The notes under the pieces: generated by a model
Databases searched by the model: none
What the model was told of the DNA's origin: nothing
The model's input: the letters and a program-made list of their open reading frames with translations, nothing else
Made by a program: the position numbers and the translations under genes
Part shown: piece after piece, positions 10,601-20,349 of the stretch
Numbering within the stretch: the stretch's first letter is position 1
How the letters are laid out: each line of letters begins with the position of its first letter
Source of the DNA: Blasia pusilla
Lineage: Eukaryota > Marchantiophyta > Marchantiopsida > Blasiales
Reading direction: 5' to 3'
NCBI GenBank assembly: GCA_050084515.1
Contig: CM114273.1
Span: forward strand, 37,572,001-37,636,000
DNA length: 64,000 bases

Positions 10601-11440
10601 CCACCGATACGCGCGCCGGAGAGTCCTACCATAGTCACGATGGAGACTTGGGAGCCAGATATGGGCCCTAAGTTCACAAGAGGAGAGCGGTGCAGGATAC
10701 ATCAGTTCCTCATGAATTATAAGAGTTGCTTTGCATTTAGCATGGAGGATATGGGTACGCTAAAGGGACCGAGGATCCGCATTAAGTTGTCGAGTGATAC
10801 GTCGATCTTCTGACAACCCTACAGGTGCAATGATATGGAGAGGGCTCTGATTCAGAGTAGGAGCCAGGACTTGGTCGCAGCAGGACTAGTGGAGATGTCG
10901 CATGGGGAGTATGCATCTGCCATTTTCGTGCCCTCCAAGAAGGATGTGCATGGCAACTGGACGGATAGGCGAATGTGTGGAGATTACCGACCTATGAATC
11001 TGCAGACAAAGTCCGATAGGTATGCCATGCCCATCCCTGAGGAGATCCTTGATACGATTGGTCACGCAAAGATCTTCAATTCATTGGATTTGCAAGCCGA
11101 ATACCATCAACTGCCTATCAGATTGGAGGACATGCAGGAGACGGAATTTTGGAGCATCAATCCTTCAGAGGGTCATGTATATGATCTTGGCTGGTCTGGA
11201 TTTTGCTAGGTGTTATATTGATGACATCGTAGTCTTTAGCACCACAGTTGAGGAGCATGAGCGACATCTAGAGGATGTGTTACAACGATTGCACTTACAT
11301 GGGCTGAAGCTACATCGAGGCAAGTGCAAGTTATTCTACGACCAGATTGAGTACTTAGGTCATACGATATACCCAAGGGGCCTTGGTGTTAAGCAGACAA
11401 AGGTAGAGGGCATTATCGTGTTTCATTCATAGGATTGGCG
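10601..11440 (+). pseudogene. Copy A Ty3-type reverse transcriptase
   Basis: Begins with the pre-RT block (TMETWEPDMGPK, FTRGERCRIHQFL) and IRIKLSSDTSIF. It continues with SGLVEMSHGEYASAIFVPSKKD and RMCGDYRPMNLQTKSDRYAMP (10970-11030), which are RT fingers, then KIFNSLDLQAEYHQLPI (11070-11120). The catalytic YIDDIVVFS box lies at 11215-11245. About 22 codons that copy B retains (KDCLYKWRFLPFGLKNASGEF) are deleted between 11165 and 11190. LGHTIYPRGLGV (11345-11395) is the thumb/connection. Frameshifts separate the fingers from the YIDD block. Confidence 0.88.
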
Positions 11441-11930
11441 AAATTCTATCAGCGGTACGTGAAGGGATTCAATTTAATTGCAAAGCCGCTAACCTTGCTA
11501 ACCAAGGTGGATCACGAGTGGTACTGGGGGGATGAGCAAGAGCAAGCATTTCAATTGCTCAAGGATAGGTTGATGTCCGCGCCCATCTTGAGGAGATCGA
11601 TCAAGGGCGTCCTTTCCAGTTGCACACACATTGGAGCATGTTGGGGCTTGGAGCGATACTCACCCACCATAATGATGAGGGTAGAAATTTTGTGGTGGCT
11701 TATGCTAGCCGCTCGAATAATGCTGCAGAGGCAAAGTACAGCTCGTATGAGGGTGAGTGCTTGGCTGTAGTGTGGGCTGTCGCGCATTTCAAGTGTTACT
11801 TATTCGGCAATCCCTTTACCATCATCACTGATCATCAACCACTGAAGTGGTTGATGGAGTGGCTAAAGAGGCTAGTGAGGAGACAACAGCTAGCCGAGAT
11901 ATTCATGATGATGGAGTAGTCTTGGAGTAC
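11435..11930 (+). pseudogene. Copy A RNase H
   Basis: Starts after the RT connection (AKFYQRYVKGFNLIAKPLT, LLTKVDHEWYW). The RNase H core is in the +1 frame from 11620: HTHWSMLGLGAILTHH, FVVAYASRSNNAAEAKYSSYEGECLAVVWA with the conserved E, and TIITDHQPLKWLM with the D of the active site. The canonical first Asp (DWSMLGLGA in copy B) is an H here, so the catalytic set is damaged as well as frameshifted. Confidence 0.85.
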
Positions 11931-13190
11931 CTTCGTACTAGCAGCGTTGTGAGCATCGTGGGTGCTAGAGAGCGGGATCGGATCCTACAGCGGGCCAGAC
12001 GATTCTGTTGGGAGGAGACACATGTTTTGAGGGTTTGGGAGGATGGTAGAATAGGCATAGTGCTGCATCCTTTGCAAAGAGCACGACTAGTGCAGCATGC
12101 CCACGAGGAGTTGGGTCACTTTGGGGTGAATCGGACGTACAGCTTGCTCCAGATTTAGTATTGATGGTGAGGCATGCAGACTGACGTTCAACAATTTGTT
12201 GCCAGGTGCATGGTGTGTGATCGGGTCCGAGCATCATTCAATGATCTGACTCCACATTTGCATCCATTACCAATCTTGAGCTTAGGATATAGATGGAGTT
12301 TTGATTTTGCAAGACCTTTGCCTTTGGCGGAGCCTCACAGTCGTTATGTATTGGTGATGGTCGAGTACTTCTTGAAGTGGATCGAGGTGGTTGCATTGCC
12401 TGAAAAAGTGAGTGAGGGAGTACCTTATGCCTTCATTGACGGAGTGCTCAGTCATTATGGCGTCTGGGTTGAGGTGTTGACAGACCAAGGTACCGAGTTT
12501 TGCGGTGAGTTCGAGGCCTTGTGTGATTAGGCGCTGATGGACCACCTCACGACTTTGCGAGATCATCTTGAGGCGGATGGATTAGCAGAGAGATTTGTAC
12601 AGACGATAAAGAAGGGTTTACGTAAGTATGGCTTACATGGAGGTCACCTAGGAGATTGGGACCTCCAGTTGTTGTGGTTGGCGATGGAATACAGATTCAA
12701 CAGACATACATCCTTAGCGTCTTTTTCACCGTTCTTCCTACTTTATGGCCGAGAGTCAGATTTACCTATGGCCATTTGTCGAGATGCTGGTGAGGTGCTG
12801 GACCTTGATGATCTAGATGTATGGATGCGAGCATGTTCTCATAGGGTTGAGTTGTTTCAGAGAGTGATGCCCATGGCGTTCGAGAACTTGGCGATTGTGC
12901 AACATCGGGATACGTTGAGGTATGCGACTATTCGGGGTGGTGATAATCGACCAACTATCTTGAGGTTTCATGAGGGAGATTATGTCTACTTGCAGCAGGC
13001 GACACCAACGACGTTGGACGTGACTGCATGGCGCACTATCCTGAGAGTGCGTGACGTTTTGCCATCCGGTGTTCTCTTGCTGGAGGAACGCGATGGTATG
13101 ATATGGAAGGACCATGTGCGTAATTGTGCGCCATGTCACCTTCCTAACATTGATGGTACAGTAGATCCGAGCTCAGTAGTAATTCCTGCA
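11930..13190 (+). pseudogene. Copy A DDE integrase
   Basis: The HHCC zinc domain is visible as HAHEELGHFGVNRT (12097-12138) and CMVCDRV (12207-12225). The core has WSFDFARPLP (first D) near 12297, LTDQGTEFCGEF (second D) near 12478-12510, and DGLAERFVQTIKKGLRKYG (catalytic E) near 12577-12630. The C-terminal part has FFLLYGRESDLPMA and then a GDYVYLQ...TILRVRDVLPSGVLLLE block resembling the small SH3-like domain that often carries a chromodomain next to it. Stops at 12156 and 12528 and a shift before 12537 break it. From 12537 on the frame is open through the PHD finger. Confidence 0.88.
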
Positions 13191-13340
13191 GGCTTGCGTT
13201 GTATGTTGTGTGGTTCTGCTCGTGGTGCGACCACGATGCTAGTCTATGATGGATGTTCGAGAGGTTGGCATATGGCATGTCTGATGCCAACTCTCAATAG
13301 GGTTCCTCGGGGACGATGGATGTGTCCCAGATGTATATAG
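13191..13340 (+). pseudogene. C-terminal PHD finger of the copy A integrase
   Basis: In frame with the integrase tail and ending the polyprotein at TAG 13338-13340. Zinc-ligand order: CMLC at 13200-13211, YDGC (the third Cys is changed to Tyr here; copy D has CDGC), GWHMAC, and WMCPRC at the very end. With the Cys seen in copy D this is a complete C4HC3 PHD finger of about 47 residues. PHD fingers read histone H3 tails, so by position this takes the place of the chromodomain of chromoviruses. The missing Cys suggests this copy is dead. Confidence 0.85.
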
Positions 13341-13524
13341 AGGAGATACTAGGTAGGTTTCGATTTTGAGTTTTCTATGACATGGATGAAAGGAAGGCGA
13401 CTAACGATGGGTCACATGAGCACCCGGCCTTTCTCCTCTTAGCGTCCTAGAGATGTATGTCGTGGTAGGTAGAGATAGATGGCTATCTGGAGTTAGAGGG
13501 ACCTAACCACAAGCTAGGGGGGCG
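13341..13524 (+). other. Family M 3' untranslated segment with polypurine tract
   Basis: Short non-coding segment after the stop, conserved in copies B, D and E (for example the CACATGAGCACCCGGCC and GGCTATCTGGAGTTAGAGG stretches). It ends with AGGGGGG at 13516-13522, immediately before B1. The purine run at the edge of the right repeat is the usual position of the plus-strand primer of LTR elements. It implies the reverse-transcription 3' LTR begins at B1, not at A2. Confidence 0.7.
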
Positions 13525-14280
13525 ATTGGAGATATTTTGGTACTTCTTGCTTTTGTGTATGGATGCCATGAGTTAGCATAGGATCGTGTGTGTTTGTGTG
13601 TGTTCGATGACAACGATGTCTGTTGTATAGCAATGTGTATGCGCACGACGGGTGTCACGACTGTTAGGATAGATTGGTGGGATCCAGCAAAGCATCTACA
13701 CGAGTAGTGGAGGACAGGCCCAAGAGGTCGAGAATGATCTTTTGAGATCTGAGAGAGCAGGTTTCCCCTTCGTTTCGGCTCATTTGGAGCCATATATAGA
13801 AACTTACTATTTTGGGTAATTTTCTATGTTGGGGATAGTGGACTTTCCACTTTGGGAAGTGGCCCTTCACCCGCTTCAGTAGGTCAAGAGCCAAGGAGGT
13901 GACCTGCGAGCATAGGTTACCGTTGAGAGGGCTTGGGAGAGGGAAGGGGGTATACCTCCAAGAGAGAGCTTGAGAGCTTATTCTTTCTTTGTTGAACCTC
14001 TTAGCATGAGGCGGCGGAGCTATGGTCTTTGCCTTATGAGTGTAACCCAAGCCTCTCATTAGGAGAGTGGGTTTGGTTTGACATGAGAGAGAGTGCACAC
14101 CCTTGAGAGCTATGGTGTGAGATGGTGTAGAGAGAGATTGGATCTTACTTTAATTGGAGATATTTTGGTACTTCTCGCCTCTGTGTGTGGATGCCATCAC
14201 TTAGCATAGGATCGTGTGTGTTTGTGTGTGTGTTTGATGACAGCGATGCATGTTGTGTAGCGATGTGTATGCGCACGACA
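13525..14280 (+). repeat. Right-end split repeat B1-A2-B2 of copy A
   Basis: B1 13525-13650 starts ATTGGAGATATTTTGG and ends GCGCACGACG. A 2-nt spacer (GG) leads to A2, 13653-14152, starting TGTCACGACTG and ending CTTACTTTA, like A1. B2 14153-14280 starts again with ATTGGAGATATT and ends GCGCACGACA, followed by the CCTA duplication. B is about 126-128 bp. So segment A occurs at both ends but B only at the right end, twice. Confidence 0.9.
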
Positions 14281-14900
14281 CCTAGGTGACCTCTTTGCAA
14301 GCCATAGTTACTCAATCCTCTCTTCACTGTTTGCACAACCCTCTCCGCTAGTCCATCCGAAGTGGTGCGGTGGTCGATCCGCGTCTGATCACACAAGGCC
14401 TGAAACTCCCCGCGAAACTCTGTACCTGTGTCTGTCAACACCTCAGCTGGTGCGTCGTAATGACTAATCACTCGATTAAGGAAGGCATACGCTACTCTCT
14501 CACTCTCTTTGTCAGGAAATGCAATGAACTATATCCACTTCGAGAAGTGCTCAACCATCACGAACACATAACGACTATGGCGTTGCGTCAAAAGTAAAAG
14601 TCTTGCAAAATACAAACTCTATCTATAACCTAAACCCATGATTGAAAGTGGATGCAACTATGGAGTCGGAGCATTGAACAATGCCCAGACCCGATCACAA
14701 ACCATGCACATGGCAACAAACTTTTGAACCTCAGTCTGCGTGCCTTGCCACCAATATTGTATCTCGAGCAAGTTGTACATACGCTTCACTCCAAAATCAC
14801 CAAACTCCTTGTGGGCATGACGCACCAAACGTGCTCTCTGTGAAGGAGGAGGCACTACAAGTACTCTACCATCCTCCCACACTCGCAACACATTTGTCCC
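14281..14900 (-). pseudogene. Copy B integrase, right part
   Basis: Minus-strand continuation of copy B. It contains VLTDTGTEFRGEFQALCD (second active-site Asp), DGLAERVVQTVKRGL (catalytic Glu) and a CMVCDRVWALFNAPTP zinc-region block (14660-14700), plus LVRHAHKEFGDFGVKRM (HHCC histidines). The sequence continues across copy A at 4353. Frames change at least twice, so it cannot be translated as one protein. Confidence 0.82.
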
Positions 14901-16470
14901 CTCCCATCGGAACCGTCTTGCTCGCTATAGGATCCATCCCGCTCTCTAGCACCCACTTTGCTTGCAACGCTGCCTGTGCGTAGGTACTCCAAGACCACTC
15001 CATCGTCGTGAATATCTCGGCCATCTATCGTCTCCTCACCGGCCTCTGGATCTAAGGACTCTCTGTCAGACCTCGCTATTGAAGGCTTAGCAATCTGACT
15101 CTCCATAGCCAACAAGCCTAAATAGGTTGACGCGTATCATTCTGGCACCAACTCCTCATGACTCTCACCATGCCAACGAGCTCCAGTTGCATCTTGCTAA
15201 CTCGACCATGGGTTACCGCTAAAACCATCTGCATCATGGTTGAGCGTCCCAAGTCTATGTACCACCTGGAAGTCATACTCCTACAACAAAAGAGCCCACG
15301 TCGCAAGCTACCTTATAAGTTTGTCGGACTCCATCAACCACTTAAATGGATGATGATCTGTAATGATGATAAAGGGTTTTCCGAATAGATAACAGCTGAA
15401 ATGTGCGATAGCCCACACTTCATCCAAGCACTCACCCTCATAAGAGCTATACTTTGCCTCTGCAACATTGTTTGAGCGACTAGCATAAGCCACCATGAAC
15501 TCTCTACCCTCATTATCATGTTGGGTGAGCACGGCTCCAAGCCCCAACATACTCCAATCGGTATGCAATTGGAAAGGACCCCCCTGATCGGTCTCCTCAA
15601 TATGGGCACGGACGTCAATATATCCTTGAGCAGTTGAAATGCTCTCTCCTACTCATTCCCCTAGTGCCACTCTTGATCTACCTTGGTCAGCAAGGTCAAC
15701 GGCTTCGCAATCAAACTGAAACCCTTGACGTATCATCGATACAAGTTCGCCAAGCCCATGAATGCATGAACTCTACTCACATCTATAGGGCGTGGAATGC
15801 GTGAAATAGCCTCTACCTTTGTCTGATGCACACCAAGGCCTGCTGGATATATCGTATGACCCAGGTACTCAATCTGGTTGTAGAAGAACTTGTAGTTGCT
15901 GGATGTAGCTTCAACCCATATAATTGCAATCGTCGAAATTCCTCCTCTAGGTGTTGCTCATGCTCCTCAACTATGGCGCTAAAGACTACGCTGTCATCAA
16001 TATAACACCTAGCAAAATCCAGACCTCCCAAGATTCTATCCATGACCTCTGAAACTCACCCGAAGCATTCTTTAACCCAAATGGTAAGAACCGCCACTTG
16101 TACAAGCAATCCTTCCCGTGAGGATCGATGCCCCAAAATGTCCTCTGCTGTTTGTCCTCCAATCTGATAGGCAGCTGATAGTATCCAACTCGAAGATGTA
16201 AAGAACTAAAGACCTTTGCATGCCCAATATCATCAAAAATCTCCTCAAGAATTGGCATGGCATACCTATCAAACTTTGTCTGCCGATTGATACGTCGGTA
16301 ATCTCCACACATCCGCCTATCCCTCTAGTTTCCATGCATATCCTTCTTGACAGGCATGAAAGTGATAAATGTATACTCTCCATGCGACATCTCCACTAGT
16401 CCTACTCCAACCAAGTCCTTGCTCCTACTCTGAATCAGAGCCCTCTCTATGACAGTGACAGGATTGTCAG
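14901..16470 (-). pseudogene. Copy B RT and RNase H
   Basis: Minus-strand RT/RNase H. RNase H: DWSMLGLGAVLTQHD (keeps the Asp lost in copy A), FMVAYASRSNNVAEAKYSSYEGECL and FIIITDHHPFKWLMES, at 15308-15568. RT: MCGDYRRINRQTKFDRYAMP, SLHLRVGYYQLPI, KDCLYKWRFLPFGLKNASGEF (15986-16312) and a YIDDSVVFS active-site box near 15990-16010. A frameshift falls just before the YIDD box. Copy B preserves the RT stretch deleted from copy A, so the two copies were inherited independently from an intact parent. Confidence 0.85.
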
Positions 16471-16758
16471 AAGATCGGCGTGTCACTCGACAACTCAATG
16501 CAGATCCCTAGACCCTTCAGCGTATCCAAATCATGCATGCTAACTACAAAATAGCTCCTATAACTCCTAAGGAACTGGTTTGTATCTAGGCCGCTCTCCT
16601 CTTGTCAACTTAGGGCCCATATCTGGCTCCCAAGTCTCCATCGTGACTACGCTAGGACTCTCTGGCGCGGGTGTTGGTGGTTGCCATAATGCAATCCCAT
16701 CTTCGACAACATGACTCGACTTCTCCCCTGCAGCCAACTCGGATCTCCACGTGCAGTA
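16471..16758 (-). pseudogene. Copy B DNMT-RT linker, interrupted by copy E
   Basis: Contains the pre-RT block TMETWEPDMGPKLTRGERP and IALWQPPTPAPESPSVV. It stops at the AGTA duplication and resumes at 19092-19250 with RDRKRHPWTSWDVL and related linker sequence. Confidence 0.7.
16755..16758. repeat. 4-bp target duplication AGTA (left of copy E)
   Basis: AGTA before TGTCACG of copy E, repeated at 19092-19095 after its final CA. Removing copy E and one AGTA rejoins copy B linker sequence to match copy A at about 10495-10535. Confidence 0.92.
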
Positions 16759-17859
16759 TGTCACGTCTTTTAGGATAGATCGGTGAGATCTAGTAGAGTG
16801 CCTTTGTGAGTAGTGGAGGACACACTCAATAAGTCGAGGATGACTTGCTGAGGCCACGGGAAACCTGAGAGAGCAGGTTTTCCCTTCGTTTCGGCTCATT
16901 TGGAGCCATATTGAGGAACTTACTATTTTAGGTAAGTACAATTTTGAGTATATGATCAAATTTATAATTTTTGGTAAGTGGCCCTTGACCTCCTATATCA
17001 GGTCAAGAGCCAAGGAGGTGACTTGGGAGCATAGGTTACCATGGAAAGAGCTTGGGAGAGGGGAGGGGTACACCTCAAGAAGAGAGAGAGAGCTTGAGAA
17101 CTCATTCTCTCTTTGTTGAACCTCTTGGCATGAGGCGGCGGAGCTATGGTCTTGCTTGCCTTGTGTGTGTAACCCAAGCCTCTCATTAGTAGAGTGGATT
17201 TGGTTTGACATTGAGAGACACATGTGAGAGTGCACACATGTGAGAATTATAGTGTTGTGAGAGAGATTTGATCTTATTTTACAAAGAGAGAATGAGTGAG
17301 TGAGAGAGATTCATGGGGGAGCTTGCTGGTCACTTGCTGGTTTTGCAAGTTGGGGATCATATTCCTTGTTCAGAAGTTCATGGGAGAGCTCACCGGAGCA
17401 AGAGCTGCTTACTTGTGATGTTTCCTTTGCCGATTTTTGTGTGGAAGAGTGGCGCGCGAAAGCGCTGCCCAATTTGTTATAGGGATTGAGTATGGGGGTG
17501 GGTTGCCCCATGCCGGTGCTTTCGGGAGCACCATGTAGCTTGCTGATTTATGTTCTCACATGTTTTATATTTTCTTTGAGAGAAATCAGCGCGGAAGTGC
17601 TGCTGAATTATATGTAAGAGTAAGAGACATTTGGATTTACGAAAGTCCCTGTCAGTTTTTACTGAAATATTCGATTCCAAATATTTTTTGATGCTCTTGT
17701 AGATGGTAAAGCTGTGCACGTTGTGCAACAAATGGTGCGCAATTTGGAGTTGCGAGAAAAAAAAGTTATGGTCAATCTTGCAAAACTGCCATATCTAGGC
17801 GACTTTTAGGGTTAAATTGTTCAAACCCTAAACCAGCCACCGCGCCAGCAGCGGATGTC

Positions 17860-18060
17860 GCCGTCATGATCACCATCAACGGTCCACCGTCAATGTTCTA
17901 TGGTCAAAGGTTAACCATCACCATCAACGGTCCGCCGTCAACGTTCAACGGTCAAAGGTCAACCATCACCGTCGACGATCAACCGTAACCTTCAACAATC
18001 ACCATCAACGGTCAACCGTCATTGTCAATGGTCCACCGTCCACCTTCGATTGTTTCCGTC
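17860..18060 (+). repeat. Degenerate GTCAACGGTC tandem block in the leader of copy E
   Basis: About 200 bp of imperfect, variably spaced copies of a roughly 10-13-bp unit (GTCAACGGTC, CACCGTC). The same block, shorter, lies at 5405-5560 in copy A. Confidence 0.65.
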
Positions 18061-18151
18061 GCCTTTCACTAGGATTCCTTAGGGACGATGGATGTGTCCC
18101 AGATGTACATAGAATAGGTAGTTCTACATTCCGACTTGTGTCTATGACATG

Positions 18152-18817
18152 TGTCACGTCCTTTAGGATAGATCAGTGAGATCTAGTAGAGCGTCTTCAA
18201 GAATAGTGGAGGACATGCCTAGGAGGTCGAGGATGACCTGCTGAGGCCCCGCGAAACCTGAGAGAGCAGGTTTTCCCTTCGTTTTGGCTCATTTGGAGCC
18301 ATATTGAAAAACTTACTATTTTAGGTAAATACCATTTTGAGTATATGATCTACTTTCTATTTTTGGTAAGTGGCCCTTGACCTCCTACATCAGGTCAAAA
18401 GCCAAGGAGGTGACTTGGAAGAATAGGTTACCATGGAGAGAGCTTGGGAGAGGGGAGGGGTATATAGAATGAGCTCTCAAGCTCTCTCTCCCAAGGAGAG
18501 AGAGCTTGAGAGCTCATTCTCTCTTTGTTGAACCTCTTCGCATGAGGCGGCGGAGCTATGGTCCATTGCCTTGTGAGTGTAACCCAAGCCTCTCATTAGG
18601 AGAGTGGGTTTGGTTTGACATGAGAGAGAGTGCACACCTTTGAGAGTTATGGTGTGAGATTGTGTAGAGAGAGATTGGATCTTACTTTAATTGGAGATAT
18701 TTTGGTACTTCTTGTCTCGTTGTTTGGATGCCATGAGTTAGCATGAGATCGTGCGTGTTTGTGTGTGTGTTCGGTGACAGCGATGTATGTTGTGTAGCGA
18801 TGTGTATGCGCACGACA
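18152..18817 (+). mobile_element. Solo A-B unit of family M nested in copy E
   Basis: 666 bp: A (TGTCACGTCC to CTTACTTTA, 18152-18689) joined to B (ATTGGAG to GCGCACGACA, 18690-18817). It is flanked by the 4-bp duplication CATG (18148-18151 and 18818-18821). Without it, copy E's 3' segment reads continuously (TATGACATGGATGA as in copy A). It is what recombination between A1 and A2 of an A1-internal-B1-A2-B2 element would leave. It contains a local inverted repeat (GAGCTCTCAAGCTCTCTCTC and its complement near 18472-18515). Confidence 0.9.
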
Positions 18818-19095
18818 CATGGATGATAAGAAGGCGACTAACGATGGGGCCACATGAGCACCCGGCCTTCTTGTTCTTAGCGTTCGAGAGATGTATGTCA
18901 TGGTAGGTAGGGATAGATGGCTATCTGGAGTTAGAGGGACCTAACCACCAGCTAGGGGGGCGATTGGAGATATTTTGGTACTTCTTGTCTTGTTGTTTGG
19001 ATGCCATGAGTTAGCATGGGATCGTGCGTATTTATGTGTGTGTGTGTGTATTCGGTGACAGCGATGTATGTTGATGTGTATGCGTATGACAAGTA

Positions 19096-20349
19096 CTTGG
19101 AACCACGCTCGATGTTGTGGCTATCATCTCATGGCATACCTACAAAACATCCCAAGAAGTCCAAGGGTGTCTTTTCCGATCACCTCTGGTGTATCGATCT
19201 CCTTGAGTCTTGCCCCCATCCAATGCCTCAACTATCTCGGTAGACATGGAGCTCACCAACGCAATAGGTGTGAACTGTCGCATCCTCAAACGACGTTGCT
19301 TAGCTACTCCTAAGCTGAAAATCCATGTCAAGCTGTTCAAGTCCATCGCCTCACCTAAGACATGACGTTGTGATGCCTCTGATAGTGATGGTAATTCCGT
19401 CACCCCTGTGGGGAATCCCATAGCTCCCTTATGCTCATCGACATTGGGCTCCACCATTTGTTGTACCTGGTCATCCCAAACCAAGCCAAGCCTGGCCTCT
19501 TTGAATGCATAGGAAGTGGGAAAACTCACCAATGTGGGAAAGGCTGCTCATGACATGCCAATCTTATTGACCAAAATCAACGGAGGTGGATCATCGTGTT
19601 GTACTGCATGTGATCGACGACCTAGATCCATAAAAGAATCCACCAACAAATGAGAAGGGCGCTCCACTCTCGCGTACGCCCTCTGCAAAACCTCATGTGG
19701 CACCAAGTTGGTCCACCAAAGATGCGGGCGATGTGCTTGTGAACCTATTCTCGTCGCATCCAAGAATATTGTTGGGCCGATCCATGCACACACCTGATGT
19801 GCACTCGTCACCACGCGTGACCTCAAATCGCCCAAAATCGGCACATTCTCCAGAATGTATGCTAGAGAACGGGACTAATGCTCTTGCAAGTGTCACAAGA
19901 TCCGCATCATTTCCCAAAACAACCTGGACCGAGAGTAAGCTAACCCGCTATCTTGTCAAGCACTCAATTAGCCTTGACACGGCCAACATGCAATGATCAA
20001 GTCTATGGTCCCTACCTGCTCCAAGTCCTACGCCCTGAGCAATGAAATGTCCCTATGTAGAGAACTCAGGTACCCTTGGATGGCAGACGCAGACAACAAG
20101 TTGGGAAATCACAGGCGTAACAGCGCCATATGGTGAAGTGAAGTGCGCCTCACAACATCATCAATCTCAACGTATAGTTTTTGTTGCACGCACATCCCTG
20201 CCTGCAAAACAACAGCTAAGCCAGTGTTGATCCCTCCAAAGAGATCCAACACGCGAATACCCTCCTCTAGGATGCACCACACAATTGGGATGGTGTCCAA
20301 ACGGGTCTAGTAGCACCGTTGGCTATCTCGGGTTCCTCTATCCCGTCAT
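19096..20349 (-). pseudogene. Copy B DNMT3/DRM-like cytosine methyltransferase domain
   Basis: Minus-strand counterpart of the copy A methyltransferase and in places better preserved. Motif I is intact as IRVLDLFGGINTGLAVVLQ (about 20180-20245), followed by YVEIDDVVRRTSLHHMALL. The catalytic WPCQG motif lies at about 19967-19981, with a stop right after it. Motif VIII FLDATRIGSQAHRPHLWWTNL (about 19700-19770) and ERPSHLLVDSFMDLGRRS follow. Motif IX-X read GAMGFPTGVTELPSLSEAS and QRHVLGEAMDLNSLTW (19350-19450). Two frameshifts separate motif I, IV and VIII. It shows that the methyltransferase was already in the polyprotein before copies A and B separated. Confidence 0.86.

Larger units (their letters stand above)
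4354..14280 (+). mobile_element. Family M retrotransposon copy A: gag-PR-DNMT-RT-RH-IN-PHD with split direct repeats
   Basis: A 9.9-kb element with TG...CA ends and a 4-bp target duplication, inserted into copy B. Order: A1 repeat (4354-4868), long leader, gag with zinc knuckles (6400-7750), linker, protease (8640-9240), DNMT3/DRM-like C5 methyltransferase (9350-10310), RT (10600-11440), RNase H (11435-11930), integrase (12060-13190), PHD finger (13200-13338), polypurine tract (13516-13522), then B1-A2-B2 (13525-14280). The pol order RT-RH-IN marks a Ty3-type element. The methyltransferase between protease and RT, and the PHD finger after the integrase, are not part of standard plant Ty3 elements. 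The reading frame is interrupted by several stops and shifts, and about 22 codons of RT before the YIDD box are missing. Confidence 0.92.
16759..19091 (+). mobile_element. Family M copy E: A-internal-B unit, internally deleted
   Basis: Structure: A1 (16759-17281), leader (17282-about 18070), a deletion that removes the whole coding region except the last codons of the PHD finger (GRWMCPRC near 18090-18110), the 3' untranslated segment, the polypurine tract, and B1 (18963-19091) ending ATGACA. There is no A2-B2. The AGTA duplication flanks exactly A-start and B-end. The 3' untranslated segment is split by a solo A-B unit (18152-18817). This copy proves that A-start and B-end are the integrated ends. 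Confidence 0.88.

Noticed and set aside
4354-14280. Reading the repeats as ordinary LTRs with a deletion in the left one
   Set aside because: Solo A-B units and the A-internal-B copy, each with a 4-bp duplication, are explained by split repeats without extra deletions. The right-end B-A-B is also present in copy B. The alternative stays possible until more full copies are compared.
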